Shown here in pieces: positions 56,651 through 64,000 of a stretch of DNA of 64,000 bases (position 1 is the first letter of the stretch; each line of letters begins with the position of its first letter). A model generated the notes under the pieces. That model saw only the letters and a program-made list of their open reading frames with translations, made no database searches and was not told the origin of the DNA. The translations under genes and the position numbers were made by a program. This DNA is from Anaerolineales bacterium. GTDB taxonomy: Bacteria; Chloroflexota; Anaerolineae; 4572-78; J111. The stretch lies in contig JABTUK010000003.1 of the NCBI GenBank assembly GCA_015075405.1, positions 1,302,001 through 1,366,000 on the forward strand, written 5' to 3'.

Positions 56651-59600
56651 ATGACATTTGCAGAAGTTATTGTAGATCGCCCCATCATAAAAAGAGATCA
56701 GCGCAGTTTTGGCGATGCGTCCGACGAGGGTGACATCTCCTACCCGGAAGCCGTCGAGCTGGCCGCAGTCGAGACCTTTGCCCCGGATAATCCACTGGCC
56801 TTGACCTTTCACTACGAAATTCCGCCGCACCTGGCCGATGAAATCCGGCCCGGCCAATTAGTGGCAGTGCCGTTCCGCTCCGAGCAACTACCGGCGGTGG
56901 TGGTAGGCTTGAGTGAAATCGCCCCGGTGGATTACACCCGGCCCATTGCCGCTATTCTCGACCCTGTTCCCGCCCTGACCCCGGCCCAACTGAGCCTGGC
57001 TCGCTGGCTGGCCGATGAAACCCTGGCCCCGCTGGCCGTGTGCGTGCGCCACTTTCTGCCGCCCGGCTCCGGCCGCAAATCAGAATTGGTGTTAAAGCCT
57101 GTCCCTGCGCCCACGCCCCTCCCCGCTCTCAATGCGCCGGAGCAGATTTTGCTGAACTATCTGCGGCAGCACGGCAGCGTCCCCCTCAGCGAAGTCGAAC
57201 CGGGCACAGCCGAGGCGCTGCTGGCCAAAGGTCTGGCCCGTAAAGAAGCCACGTTGACCAAACCCCGCGTCGGCCCCAAGATAGACCGCACCGTTGAACT
57301 GCTCATCGCCCCCGATGAGGTCGAAGCGGTGCTGCCAACCCTGGGCCACGACTCCAAACAGGCCGATGTCCTGTTCGCCCTGGCCAATTTTGACGACCCG
57401 CTGCCCGGTCTGGCCGAAGTGCAAGCTCTGGCCGGCTGCACCAAAGGCCCGATCGAGGCGCTGGCCCAACGGGGTTGGGTTGAAATTCTGCCCCGGCAAA
57501 CTCGTCTGGCCGTTCCGCCGGCCCAAAAAAGCGCGGATTTGAGCCTGCACCCTGAGATTGAACAGAAAATCTTCAATTACCTGCTCCAACAACCCCAACC
57601 CGCCGGCGTCGAAGAGGTGCTGGCGGCTACAGGAGCCAGTCGCGCCGCTCTCAATGCGTTCCTCAAAAAAGGTCTCATTGCCCGCCTTGACGAGCCGGAA
57701 CGAGTCACGCTGACCCTGCCCGCCGCTGACTTGACCGAGGCGGTGATCGAACTGCGCGGGGCGCAAAAACAGGCCGAGGTTCTCCGGCTGTTGGCCGACG
57801 AGGATGGGCCGGTTTGGGTCGGTTGGGTCTATGCTCAAACCAGGGCCAATCTGGCCATCCTGAAAGAGCTGGCCGAAGCCAATTTAATCAGCATGGGTGA
57901 CGCTCGCCGCTGGCGCGACCCCCTGGCAGGCCGCAGCTTTACCCTGGAGAGTGCGCCCACGCTAAGCGACGAGCAAGAAGCCGTCTGGCAAGCCGTGACC
58001 ACGGCCTGGAAATCGCGCCAGAGCGGAACCAAACCCATCCTAATTCACGGCGTCACCGGCTCCGGTAAAACCGAGATTTATCTGCGGGCGATGGCTGCGG
58101 CCCTGGACGCCGGACAGGGAGCGATTATGCTGGTGCCCGAAATTACCCTGGCCACCCAAACGGTCGAGCGGGTATCGGCCCGTTTTCCGGGCCAGGTAGC
58201 CGTCTGGCATTCGGCCCTGTCGCCGGGGGAGCGCTACGACACCTGGGAGCGGGTTCGCAATGGCGAACTGCCGCTGGTGGTGGGGCCGCGTTCGGCTTTG
58301 TTTGCGCCGATAAAAAATTTGGGGGTGATTATTGTAGACGAGGAACACGAACCGGCCTACAAACAGCGTGACCGCCCGCCCATCTTTCACGCCCGCGACG
58401 CCGCGTTGGAGTTGGCCCGCCTCAGCCGGGCGCTGGTGATCATGGGCAGCGCCACCCCCGATGTTGTCACCTATCGCCGGGCCGAGCGAGGCGAGTACCA
58501 ACTGCTAACTTTGCCCAACCGGATTCTGGCCCATACCAAGCACGTGGCGGTGCAGCAGGCAGTGGCAAGAAGGATGAAGGCGGAAGGCGGAAGGATGAAA
58601 GAAGGAAACCCACCTTCATCCTTCATCCCTCATCCTTCATCCTTTGTGGCTTTACCGCTGCCCCAGGTTGAAGTTGTTGACCTGAGAGAAGAATTGAAGG
58701 CCGGCAATCGCAGCATTTTCAGCCGGGCCTTGCAGGATGGCATCCGTGAGACGCTGCGGCGCGAGGAGCAGGTGATCCTGTTTCTGAACCGGCGGGGGGC
58801 GGCCAGCTTTGTAATCTGCCGGGATTGCGGCTATGTGCTGCGCTGTCCCCGCTGCGATACTACGTTAACCTACCACAGCAGCGGCGAGTTGGTCATGTGC
58901 CACTACTGCGGCCACCGGACCGAAACACCCCATCATTGCCCCGAATGTGGCAGCGACCGGATTCGCTACTTTGGCCTGGGCACACAGCGGGTCGAGGAAG
59001 CGGTGAAGAAGATGTTTCCCCAGGCCCAAACCATCCGTTGGGATTGGGACACCACCCGCAAACAGGGCAGCCACGACGTGTTTTTGCAGCACTTTATGGC
59101 CGGACGGGCCAATGTGATGATCGGCACACAGATGGTGGCCAAAGGGCTGGATTTGCCGCTGGTGACGCTGGTGGGGGTTATTTCGGCGGACACGGCTCTT
59201 TATTTGCCCGATTTCCGGGCCGCCGAACGGACCTTTCAACTGCTGATGCAGGTGGCCGGCCGGGCCGGGCGCAGTCCGCTGGGGGGGCGGGTCATCATTC
59301 AAACCTACAATCCGGACCAAGTGGCGATTGAAGCGGCCAGCCAGCACGATTATATCGGTTTTTATCAAACCGAGCTGGCGTTTCGGCAGGAGCAGCGTTA
59401 TCCGCCGTTCAAGCGGCTGGCCCTGCTGATGTACAGCGGCCCCGGCCCGGAGCGCAGCGCCGCCGATGCCTATCGCCTGGCCGAGCGGCTGCGGCTGCAC
59501 GTGGACCGCCAGGGGCTGCCGGCGGTGGAGATTATCGGCCCCACGCCTAGCTACGTCCAGCGGGTGCGCAACCAATTCCGCTGGCACATTCTGCTTCGCG

Positions 59601-59686
59601 CCCACGACCCGGCGGCGGTGCTGCGTCCCCTGCTGCCGCTGCCGCAGGGCTGGCGGGTAGATATTGATCCGGTGACGTTGTTGTGA
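56651..59686 (+). CDS. priA: primosomal replication protein N' (PriA helicase)
   Basis: A 1011-residue protein, somewhat longer than most PriA. The 3'-DNA binding domain (35-130; LALTFHYEIPPHLADEIRPG), a long wHTH-like middle, and the SF2 helicase are present: Walker A GVTGSGKTEIYLRAM, LVPEITL, DEEHEPAYKQ, MGSATPD. The zinc-binding lobe is complete with pairs CRDCGY, CPRCD, CHYCG and CPECG. The C-terminal QVAGRAGR motif is intact. An in-frame heptamer hairpin (58569-58645) inserts about 26 residues (RRMKAEGGRMKEG...) into the helicase before PLPQVEVVDLREE. It restarts replication at collapsed forks. Confidence 0.95.
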   Translation: MTFAEVIVDRPIIKRDQRSFGDASDEGDISYPEAVELAAVETFAPDNPLALTFHYEIPPHLADEIRPGQLVAVPFRSEQLPAVVVGLSEIAPVDYTRPIAAILDPVPALTPAQLSLARWLADETLAPLAVCVRHFLPPGSGRKSELVLKPVPAPTPLPALNAPEQILLNYLRQHGSVPLSEVEPGTAEALLAKGLARKEATLTKPRVGPKIDRTVELLIAPDEVEAVLPTLGHDSKQADVLFALANFDDPLPGLAEVQALAGCTKGPIEALAQRGWVEILPRQTRLAVPPAQKSADLSLHPEIEQKIFNYLLQQPQPAGVEEVLAATGASRAALNAFLKKGLIARLDEPERVTLTLPAADLTEAVIELRGAQKQAEVLRLLADEDGPVWVGWVYAQTRANLAILKELAEANLISMGDARRWRDPLAGRSFTLESAPTLSDEQEAVWQAVTTAWKSRQSGTKPILIHGVTGSGKTEIYLRAMAAALDAGQGAIMLVPEITLATQTVERVSARFPGQVAVWHSALSPGERYDTWERVRNGELPLVVGPRSALFAPIKNLGVIIVDEEHEPAYKQRDRPPIFHARDAALELARLSRALVIMGSATPDVVTYRRAERGEYQLLTLPNRILAHTKHVAVQQAVARRMKAEGGRMKEGNPPSSFIPHPSSFVALPLPQVEVVDLREELKAGNRSIFSRALQDGIRETLRREEQVILFLNRRGAASFVICRDCGYVLRCPRCDTTLTYHSSGELVMCHYCGHRTETPHHCPECGSDRIRYFGLGTQRVEEAVKKMFPQAQTIRWDWDTTRKQGSHDVFLQHFMAGRANVMIGTQMVAKGLDLPLVTLVGVISADTALYLPDFRAAERTFQLLMQVAGRAGRSPLGGRVIIQTYNPDQVAIEAASQHDYIGFYQTELAFRQEQRYPPFKRLALLMYSGPGPERSAADAYRLAERLRLHVDRQGLPAVEIIGPTPSYVQRVRNQFRWHILLRAHDPAAVLRPLLPLPQGWRVDIDPVTLL
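58569..58645. repeat. GGATGAA hairpin inside priA
   Basis: AGAAGGATGAAGGCGGAAGG and AAGGATGAAAGAAGG on one side, CCTTCATCCTTCATCCCTCA and TCCTTCATCC on the other. Same family as the intergenic copies at 1996-2065 and 27257-27320. Confidence 0.85.
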
Positions 59687-59760
59687 CGCGGTACTTTTAT
59701 TAGAGTTGTGGTAAAATAAAAGAGAGAAGTTATTGAGTTATTAATAGGGGCCAAAAATCA

Positions 59761-60090
59761 ATGACCGAACAACTGACGCCATCTTTATCAAATGAGATTG
59801 TACGTCGCATTCGGGCCACAGCCGAACCTGAAAAGATTATCCTGTTTGGTTCTCAGGCGCGCGGTGAAAGTACGGCTAATAGTGATTTGGATCTATTTAT
59901 TATTATAAATAGCGACTTACCCCGCTATAAACGAGCTGTACCCTTTTATCAGGCGTTGGCTGGTCTGGGCAAAGCTAAAGATATTGTGGTTTACACCCCG
60001 GCTGAAGTAGCTGAGTGGCAAACGGCCAGTTGTAGTTTAGTTGCTACCGTTCTACGTGAGGGCCAGGTACTCTATGAAAACCAATCTTGA
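59761..60090 (+). CDS. MNT-type nucleotidyltransferase (minimal, MntA/HepT-like pair)
   Basis: A 109-residue protein. The polymerase-beta-like motif GSxARGx5SDxDL is complete (FGSQARGESTANSDLDLFI), with the third Asp in DIVVY. It adds AMP or another nucleotide to a partner. Together with the overlapping HEPN gene (17-nt overlap) it forms the MNT-HEPN toxin-antitoxin/antiphage-type pair, in which MNT AMPylates and blocks the HEPN RNase. AGGGG lies 10 nt before the ATG. Confidence 0.92.
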   Translation: MTEQLTPSLSNEIVRRIRATAEPEKIILFGSQARGESTANSDLDLFIIINSDLPRYKRAVPFYQALAGLGKAKDIVVYTPAEVAEWQTASCSLVATVLREGQVLYENQS

Positions 60091-60493
60091 TTTGGCTCAT
60101 TTGCTGATACGGAAGGCCGAATCCGATTTGGCTGCCGTTCATCGTACAATTACCAGCGAAGGGCCTTACGATACAGGATTGTTTCATTGTCAACAGGCTG
60201 TGGAAAAATATCTAAAAGCGTTGTTAGCCGTACATAACATCAACTATCCCAAAATTCACGATGTGACAGTCTTGGCTGAACTGGGCGAGCCGTTTTGTCC
60301 GGCTTTATCCTCTCTATCTTTTAGTCTGGCCGAATTTAATCCTTTTGCTGTGACTATCCGCTATGATGATCTGGATTTAGACCACGAGCATTCTCTGCCC
60401 CTGTTGCAGGAAATGCTTGAAAAAGCTGATCAAGTACGAACTATCATCCTTAATGTCCTGCCGGAAGAGATCAGGCCGTTAACTTACAAATAG
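60074..60493 (+). CDS. HEPN-domain protein, partner of the nucleotidyltransferase
   Basis: About 139 residues from the ATG at 60074 (MKTNLDLAHLLIRKAESDL). The HEPN core is FHCQQAVEKYLKALLAVHNI with YPKIHDVTVLAEL. Later come FNPFAVTIRYDDLDLDHEHS; the exact RNase Rx4-6H motif of HepT toxins is not obvious, so this may be the non-nuclease HEPN branch. It overlaps the MNT gene, typical of translational coupling. Partner in substrate binding, or a toxin, is the main doubt. Confidence 0.88.
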   Translation: MKTNLDLAHLLIRKAESDLAAVHRTITSEGPYDTGLFHCQQAVEKYLKALLAVHNINYPKIHDVTVLAELGEPFCPALSSLSFSLAEFNPFAVTIRYDDLDLDHEHSLPLLQEMLEKADQVRTIILNVLPEEIRPLTYK

Positions 60494-60536
60494 CGTAGAA
60501 CCCTTGACAAACAACCGGATAAGTTAATCTTACCAG

Positions 60537-61709
60537 TTATCCCTTCTCCACCCCTATCTTGTTAAATAACTTCTGCTTTATCTGCGCGTCATACACCTGC
60601 CACTTCATACGGCGGTACTCCTCATCCGTCGAATCGCCGGAGAGGAAGCCGACGGGAATCTCAAAGCCGCCGGCTAACTGCTTGCCGCCGCCAAAATAAT
60701 GGCCGGTTGGGTCTTTGCCAAACACCTCTTTGAGAAATTCATCCGGGTCGAGGGTGATCTTCAACGTGCGCAGCGAGCCAATCAGCTTTTCCTCGTCGTT
60801 AGCCCCGACCACAATCCCGTAGACAATCGCTGTATGAATATTCTCCTCGGTCAGCAGAAAATCGGCGGCCTGGGGAATGGCATCCCGGTCTTCGGCACGG
60901 ACATAGCCAATCCCGGCAATCGAGAAGCTCTCCACCGTCATCCGCTCGCCCAAAGCCCGGCGGATGATCTCCATCACCTGTTTGGGGCGTAACTGGCGCA
61001 TGATCTGGCCCAGAATTTCAACATCGGTAAACCAGCTCAAAAAACCGGCAGCCTGAAAATCCTCGGCGTTGGCTCGAATAAAATTCTGGGTATCGGTGAT
61101 GAGGCCGTGCATCAGGGCGGTGGCGGCAATAACGTGGTCTTTGTTCGACCTGTCCAGCTCAAGCAGCCCCTGCTCCAGGTATTTGGCGTAAATCGTGGCC
61201 ACGGCCCCACTGCGGCGAATATCCTTAAAGTGGGGCTGCAAACGCTCCTGAACTTCGTGATGATCCACCACAATCAGGCAGGGAACGCCGGCTGCTTCCA
61301 ACGCCTCGGTAATCTTTTCGGCGGTTGTGCCCTGGTTGTCTACAAAAACAGCGGCCTGGTATTGGCTCAAATCCAGCGCCGGATCAAAAGGCAGCAGGTT
61401 AAGCCCCAACAAACGGACCAGAGCGATATTTTGCTGGTGGCTGATTTTGCCGCCGTAAATTACATCGGCTTCGATATCAAACTGGGCGCTGATCAGGCGA
61501 TGGGTAAAAGCCGCGGCAATAGCGTCCGGGTCGGGAAAATCGTGGACGACGATCAAATGGCGCTCCCCCCGGTGCGCCTCCAGGATTTCGACCAATTTCT
61601 GAGCCTTTGATTTGGCTACCGCCACTTCGCGTGTTTCCAACGAAGCTTCCCCGCCACCGTCCGTGCCGTTATCCACCTTGCGTTCCTCAACATTTGTTTT
61701 TGTGGTCAT
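60537..61709 (-). CDS. DHH-family phosphoesterase (NrnA/RecJ-like)
   Basis: About 390 residues from MTTKTNVEERKVDNGTDGGG (ATG 61709, GGGGGAG upstream). Motifs: VVHDFPDPDAIA (DxDxxA), VFVDNQGT, VDHHEVQERL (DHH), and the C-terminal DHHA1 domain with GGGKQLAGGFEIPVG. DHH proteins hydrolyse nanoRNA, pApA or cyclic-dinucleotide products; this one has the NrnA layout. The first 35 residues are acidic and not conserved. The gene ends 43 nt after the convergent HEPN gene. Confidence 0.92.
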   Translation of the reverse strand: MTTKTNVEERKVDNGTDGGGEASLETREVAVAKSKAQKLVEILEAHRGERHLIVVHDFPDPDAIAAAFTHRLISAQFDIEADVIYGGKISHQQNIALVRLLGLNLLPFDPALDLSQYQAAVFVDNQGTTAEKITEALEAAGVPCLIVVDHHEVQERLQPHFKDIRRSGAVATIYAKYLEQGLLELDRSNKDHVIAATALMHGLITDTQNFIRANAEDFQAAGFLSWFTDVEILGQIMRQLRPKQVMEIIRRALGERMTVESFSIAGIGYVRAEDRDAIPQAADFLLTEENIHTAIVYGIVVGANDEEKLIGSLRTLKITLDPDEFLKEVFGKDPTGHYFGGGKQLAGGFEIPVGFLSGDSTDEEYRRMKWQVYDAQIKQKLFNKIGVEKG

Positions 61710-61793
61710 ACCGTTCTCCCCCAATAACAATTTGCGTGCTGCTATTATAGCTTTTTTTCTTCATTTGCCATGTAAAGACAGCCCAAAAGGGGG

Positions 61794-61822
61794 TTGAAAA
61801 ATTGCCCGCTTTATGATATGAT
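61794..61822 (+). promoter_or_regulatory. candidate promoter, small RNA 3 or leader of the SBBP gene
   Basis: TTGAAA (61794-61799), 17-nt spacer, TATGAT (61817-61822). Confidence 0.6.
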
Positions 61823-61828
61823 AGACGT

Positions 61829-61927
61829 ATAACTCAGCTCTTTGACAAATTGCCCGCAGCAAGTGCAGCGTTGTGGCTCACCGCCTTTTGTAACCGCGCC
61901 AGACCCTTCTGTGGGTCTGGCTTTTTT
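61829..61927 (+). ncRNA. terminated leader or small RNA upstream of the SBBP-repeat gene
   Basis: About 100 nt from the predicted start to a strong terminator (GCCAGACCC / GGGTCTGGC, then TTTTTT; 61898-61927). No ORF inside. Since the SBBP gene starts 56 bp after the terminator and no other promoter fits between, this is either an attenuator leader or a separate small RNA. No known riboswitch consensus was recognised. Confidence 0.45.
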
Positions 61928-61982
61928 GTTTTTAGGCCAAAATAATCAACCGTCCGGTGCGGGGGGAGAAAGAAGGACACTC

Positions 61983-64000
61983 ATGAAACCACCCATCGCC
62001 TGGAAAACAGGTCAACTTTTTGTCTGGGTCATGCTGACCGCTTTGGTCGGGTTCTGGCCCACCCCTACGCCTCGCCCCGCCCTGGCCCAAACAGCGCCGC
62101 CTCTCATGTTCATCGAGAACGTGGGCCAACTACCTGCCTCGGCTGGCGGTGAGGAAATCCGCTTCCAGGTTCCCACCGCTCAAACAACCCTCTCGCTGAC
62201 GGATAACGCCCTCTGGTTTACGGCCCTGGCCCAGCCCGACCCTCTTCCCGACCAGACCGTTGCCGCCGCACTCGACCCTCAGACCTGGCTCCCCGGTCCC
62301 CGCGCCGGAGTCAACCTCAAACTGAGCTTTGTTGAGGCCAACCCGCAGCCGCGCCTGGAGCCGTTCAACCGGCTGGAAACCCGCGTCTCCTTTTTTACCG
62401 GCAGCGACCCATCGCTCTGGCGTAGCGATGTCCCCGTATGGGGCGGGGTGCGCTATGTGGACCTCTACCCCGGCATTGACCTGGAAATCAGCAGCGAAAA
62501 CGGGCAGTTGGTCCAGCGGCTGGTCAGCAAAGAGGATGTCGCCATTGCCGGCGTCTCGCCTTTAGCGAGTATCCGCTGGCAGGTCGAAGGGGCTGACACC
62601 CTGGCTTTGGACGAGAATGGTCACCTGCGCCTGAGCACCGCCATCGGCGATTTCAGCCTGCCTCTGCCGCACGCGGTTGATGCTTATAACGCTCCGCTCG
62701 ACCTACCTGCCAGTACAGAAGTCAACGGGTTGGAAATAACAGCCCCCTTCTCCTCTGCTCCCCCGCTCCTCAGCTCCCCTGTCCAAATCGCTGCCGCCGC
62801 CGACCTGCTTTACAGCACCTACCTGGGCGGCCCCGGCCACCTCGACAGCAGCCGCGAAATTGCCGCCGATGGGGCCGGTCATGCTTATGCCACCGGGCTG
62901 GCTTACCCCGGCTTTCCCTCGACGCCGGGTGTTTTTGATCCAACGGTTGAGGGTGTGTATACAGATGCCTTTATTGTCAAGGTCAATCCCAGCGGCAGCG
63001 GCCTGGTTTACGCCACCTTTTTGGGCGGCAGCGATTTTGATTCGACTCACGGCATCAGCCTCGACGAAGCAGGCAATGCGTTTGTGATGGGCACCACCAG
63101 TTCGCTCGACTTTCCGACCACACCAGGAGCGTTAGACTCGACCATGACCGACGAGTCGGACGTGTTTGTGGCTAAACTAAATTCCGACGGCACCGGCTTA
63201 CTCTACGCTACCCTGCTGGGTGGCAACAGCAGCATTGATTTTGGGACTTCGATTGCCAGCGATTCGGCCGGCTACGCCTACGTGACCGGCTTTACCCAGG
63301 CCCCCGATTTTCCCACCACCGGCGTTGGAGATAACTACCACGGCGGCCTGACCGACGCCTTTGCCGCCAAAATTGCCCCCGACGGCAGCGGCCTGGCCTA
63401 CTCAACCCTACTGGGCGGCTCGAACAGCGAGTACAGCTACGACATTGCCGTAGATGGGGCCGGCAGCGCCTATCTGACCGGCTATACCGGCTCGTCCGAC
63501 TTTCCGACGACGGCCGGGGTGTATGATCGGACTCTGAACAATATTGAAGCCTTTGTTGTCAAATTAGATGCGTCCGGCGCGCCAGCCTATTCAACCTTCA
63601 TTGGCGGCAGCGACACCGACTATGGCTATGCCCTGGCGGTGGATGCCAGCGGTTCGGCTTATGTCTCCGGCTTTACCCAATCTTATGACTTCCCAATCAC
63701 TCCGGGCGCGTTCGACTCGACCTTCAATGTCGGCTACAGCGGGGATGCTTTTGTAGCCAAACTTTCGCCCAATGCCAGCGCTCTGGTCTACGCCACCTTT
63801 CTGGGCGGCACGTACCATGATTACGGCGAAGACATCGTCGTAGACTCCAGCGGCAGCGCCTACGTCATTGGGCAGACCGGCTCGACCAACTTTCCAACCA
63901 CGCCCGGCGCGTTTGACCGGGAGTGCGCCGGCTGCAACCAAACCTTCCCCTTTAGCGATGCCTTTGTCGCCAAGTTTCAGCCCAACGGCAGCCTGGCCTA
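61983..64000 (+). CDS. secreted SBBP-repeat protein, 3' end beyond the window
   Basis: The frame is open from the ATG at 61983 (AAGAAGG upstream) to the window end, 672 codons. A signal peptide (LFVWVMLTALVGFWP...LAQT) is followed by a beta-rich N-terminal region (about 35-260; FIENVGQLPASAGGEEIRFQ) and at least six SBBP beta-propeller repeats of about 55 residues (pattern YATFLGGS..D...I.VD..G.AYV.G.T.S.DFPTTPGAFD). It is a surface-exposed or secreted protein; the FIENVGQ start is typical of this family. Stop codon not reached. Confidence 0.88.
   Translation, partial: MKPPIAWKTGQLFVWVMLTALVGFWPTPTPRPALAQTAPPLMFIENVGQLPASAGGEEIRFQVPTAQTTLSLTDNALWFTALAQPDPLPDQTVAAALDPQTWLPGPRAGVNLKLSFVEANPQPRLEPFNRLETRVSFFTGSDPSLWRSDVPVWGGVRYVDLYPGIDLEISSENGQLVQRLVSKEDVAIAGVSPLASIRWQVEGADTLALDENGHLRLSTAIGDFSLPLPHAVDAYNAPLDLPASTEVNGLEITAPFSSAPPLLSSPVQIAAAADLLYSTYLGGPGHLDSSREIAADGAGHAYATGLAYPGFPSTPGVFDPTVEGVYTDAFIVKVNPSGSGLVYATFLGGSDFDSTHGISLDEAGNAFVMGTTSSLDFPTTPGALDSTMTDESDVFVAKLNSDGTGLLYATLLGGNSSIDFGTSIASDSAGYAYVTGFTQAPDFPTTGVGDNYHGGLTDAFAAKIAPDGSGLAYSTLLGGSNSEYSYDIAVDGAGSAYLTGYTGSSDFPTTAGVYDRTLNNIEAFVVKLDASGAPAYSTFIGGSDTDYGYALAVDASGSAYVSGFTQSYDFPITPGAFDSTFNVGYSGDAFVAKLSPNASALVYATFLGGTYHDYGEDIVVDSSGSAYVIGQTGSTNFPTTPGAFDRECAGCNQTFPFSDAFVAKFQPNGSLA

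Overview
The window is about 58% G+C and reads as chromosomal DNA of a free-living bacterium. It is most like an uncultured Chloroflexota (Anaerolineae-type). That placement is an inference from gene content and style: GAF-type histidine kinases, cytosolic LysM and glycosidase architecture, a Ycf45-like R3H ATPase, secreted proteins ending in a hydrophobic LP-V-I-F type tail, many TTG/GTG starts, and abundant short palindromic repeats. No rRNA or full phylogenetic marker set is present.

Layout. 1-6.9 kb: the 5' part of purK, a radical SAM/SPASM enzyme, a GT21-like glycosyltransferase, a cold shock gene with its own promoter and terminator, a secreted multidomain protein and an unknown gene. 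7.0-11.7 kb: two paralogous GAF histidine kinases and a lone receiver protein. 11.8-22.5 kb: a catabolic locus for an unidentified sugar or polyol, comprising an RpiR/SIS regulator, DhaK, DhaL, a ribose-type ABC transporter (lipoprotein, double ATPase, two permeases), an FGGY kinase and a RuBisCO-like protein. 22.5-27.2 kb (minus strand): EamA exporter, AraC regulator, J-domain coiled-coil protein, D12-class DNA methylase, membrane protein. 27.5-31 kb: purE, a beta-hydroxyacid dehydrogenase, a metallo-beta-lactamase-fold protein and an arylamine N-acetyltransferase. 31.1-36.8 kb: an AT-richer accessory stretch with a membrane patatin, an orphan beta-class DNA methyltransferase, a DUF2283 gene and a decayed HNH gene. 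36.8-46.6 kb: a methyltransferase, pcrA, two tRNA-Ser genes, the SRP RNA, a GNAT, a G5/3D cell-wall protein, rsmA, two tandem candidate small RNAs and tyrS. 46.9-61.7 kb: a GH-LysM protein, GNAT, R3H ATPase, tmk, an FmdB-type protein, gmk, rhomboid, MEMO, priA, an MNT/HEPN pair and a DHH phosphoesterase. From 61.98 kb a secreted SBBP-repeat protein runs off the window.

How the genes work together. The 11.8-22.5 kb locus is the clearest functional unit: import by the ABC transporter, phosphorylation by the FGGY and/or DhaKL kinases, then C-C bond or enol(ate) chemistry by the RuBisCO-like protein, under RpiR control. Its combination resembles parts of branched-pentose (apiose/apionate) and tetrulose catabolism, but the substrate is not known.

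Two other signals stand out. First, between rsmA and tyrS there are two tandem transcription units, each with a near-consensus sigma70 promoter, a C-rich anti-Shine-Dalgarno segment and a rho-independent terminator, and no ORF: apparently a pair of homologous C-rich small RNAs. Second, the intergenic regions are filled with hairpins whose arms are tandem repeats, mostly of 7 nt, with a different 7-mer at each place. Members of the same kind lie in frame inside housekeeping genes (rsmA, priA, pcrA, tmk and others). There are also several MITE-like families, one with perfect terminal inverted repeats and 15-bp flanking direct repeats.
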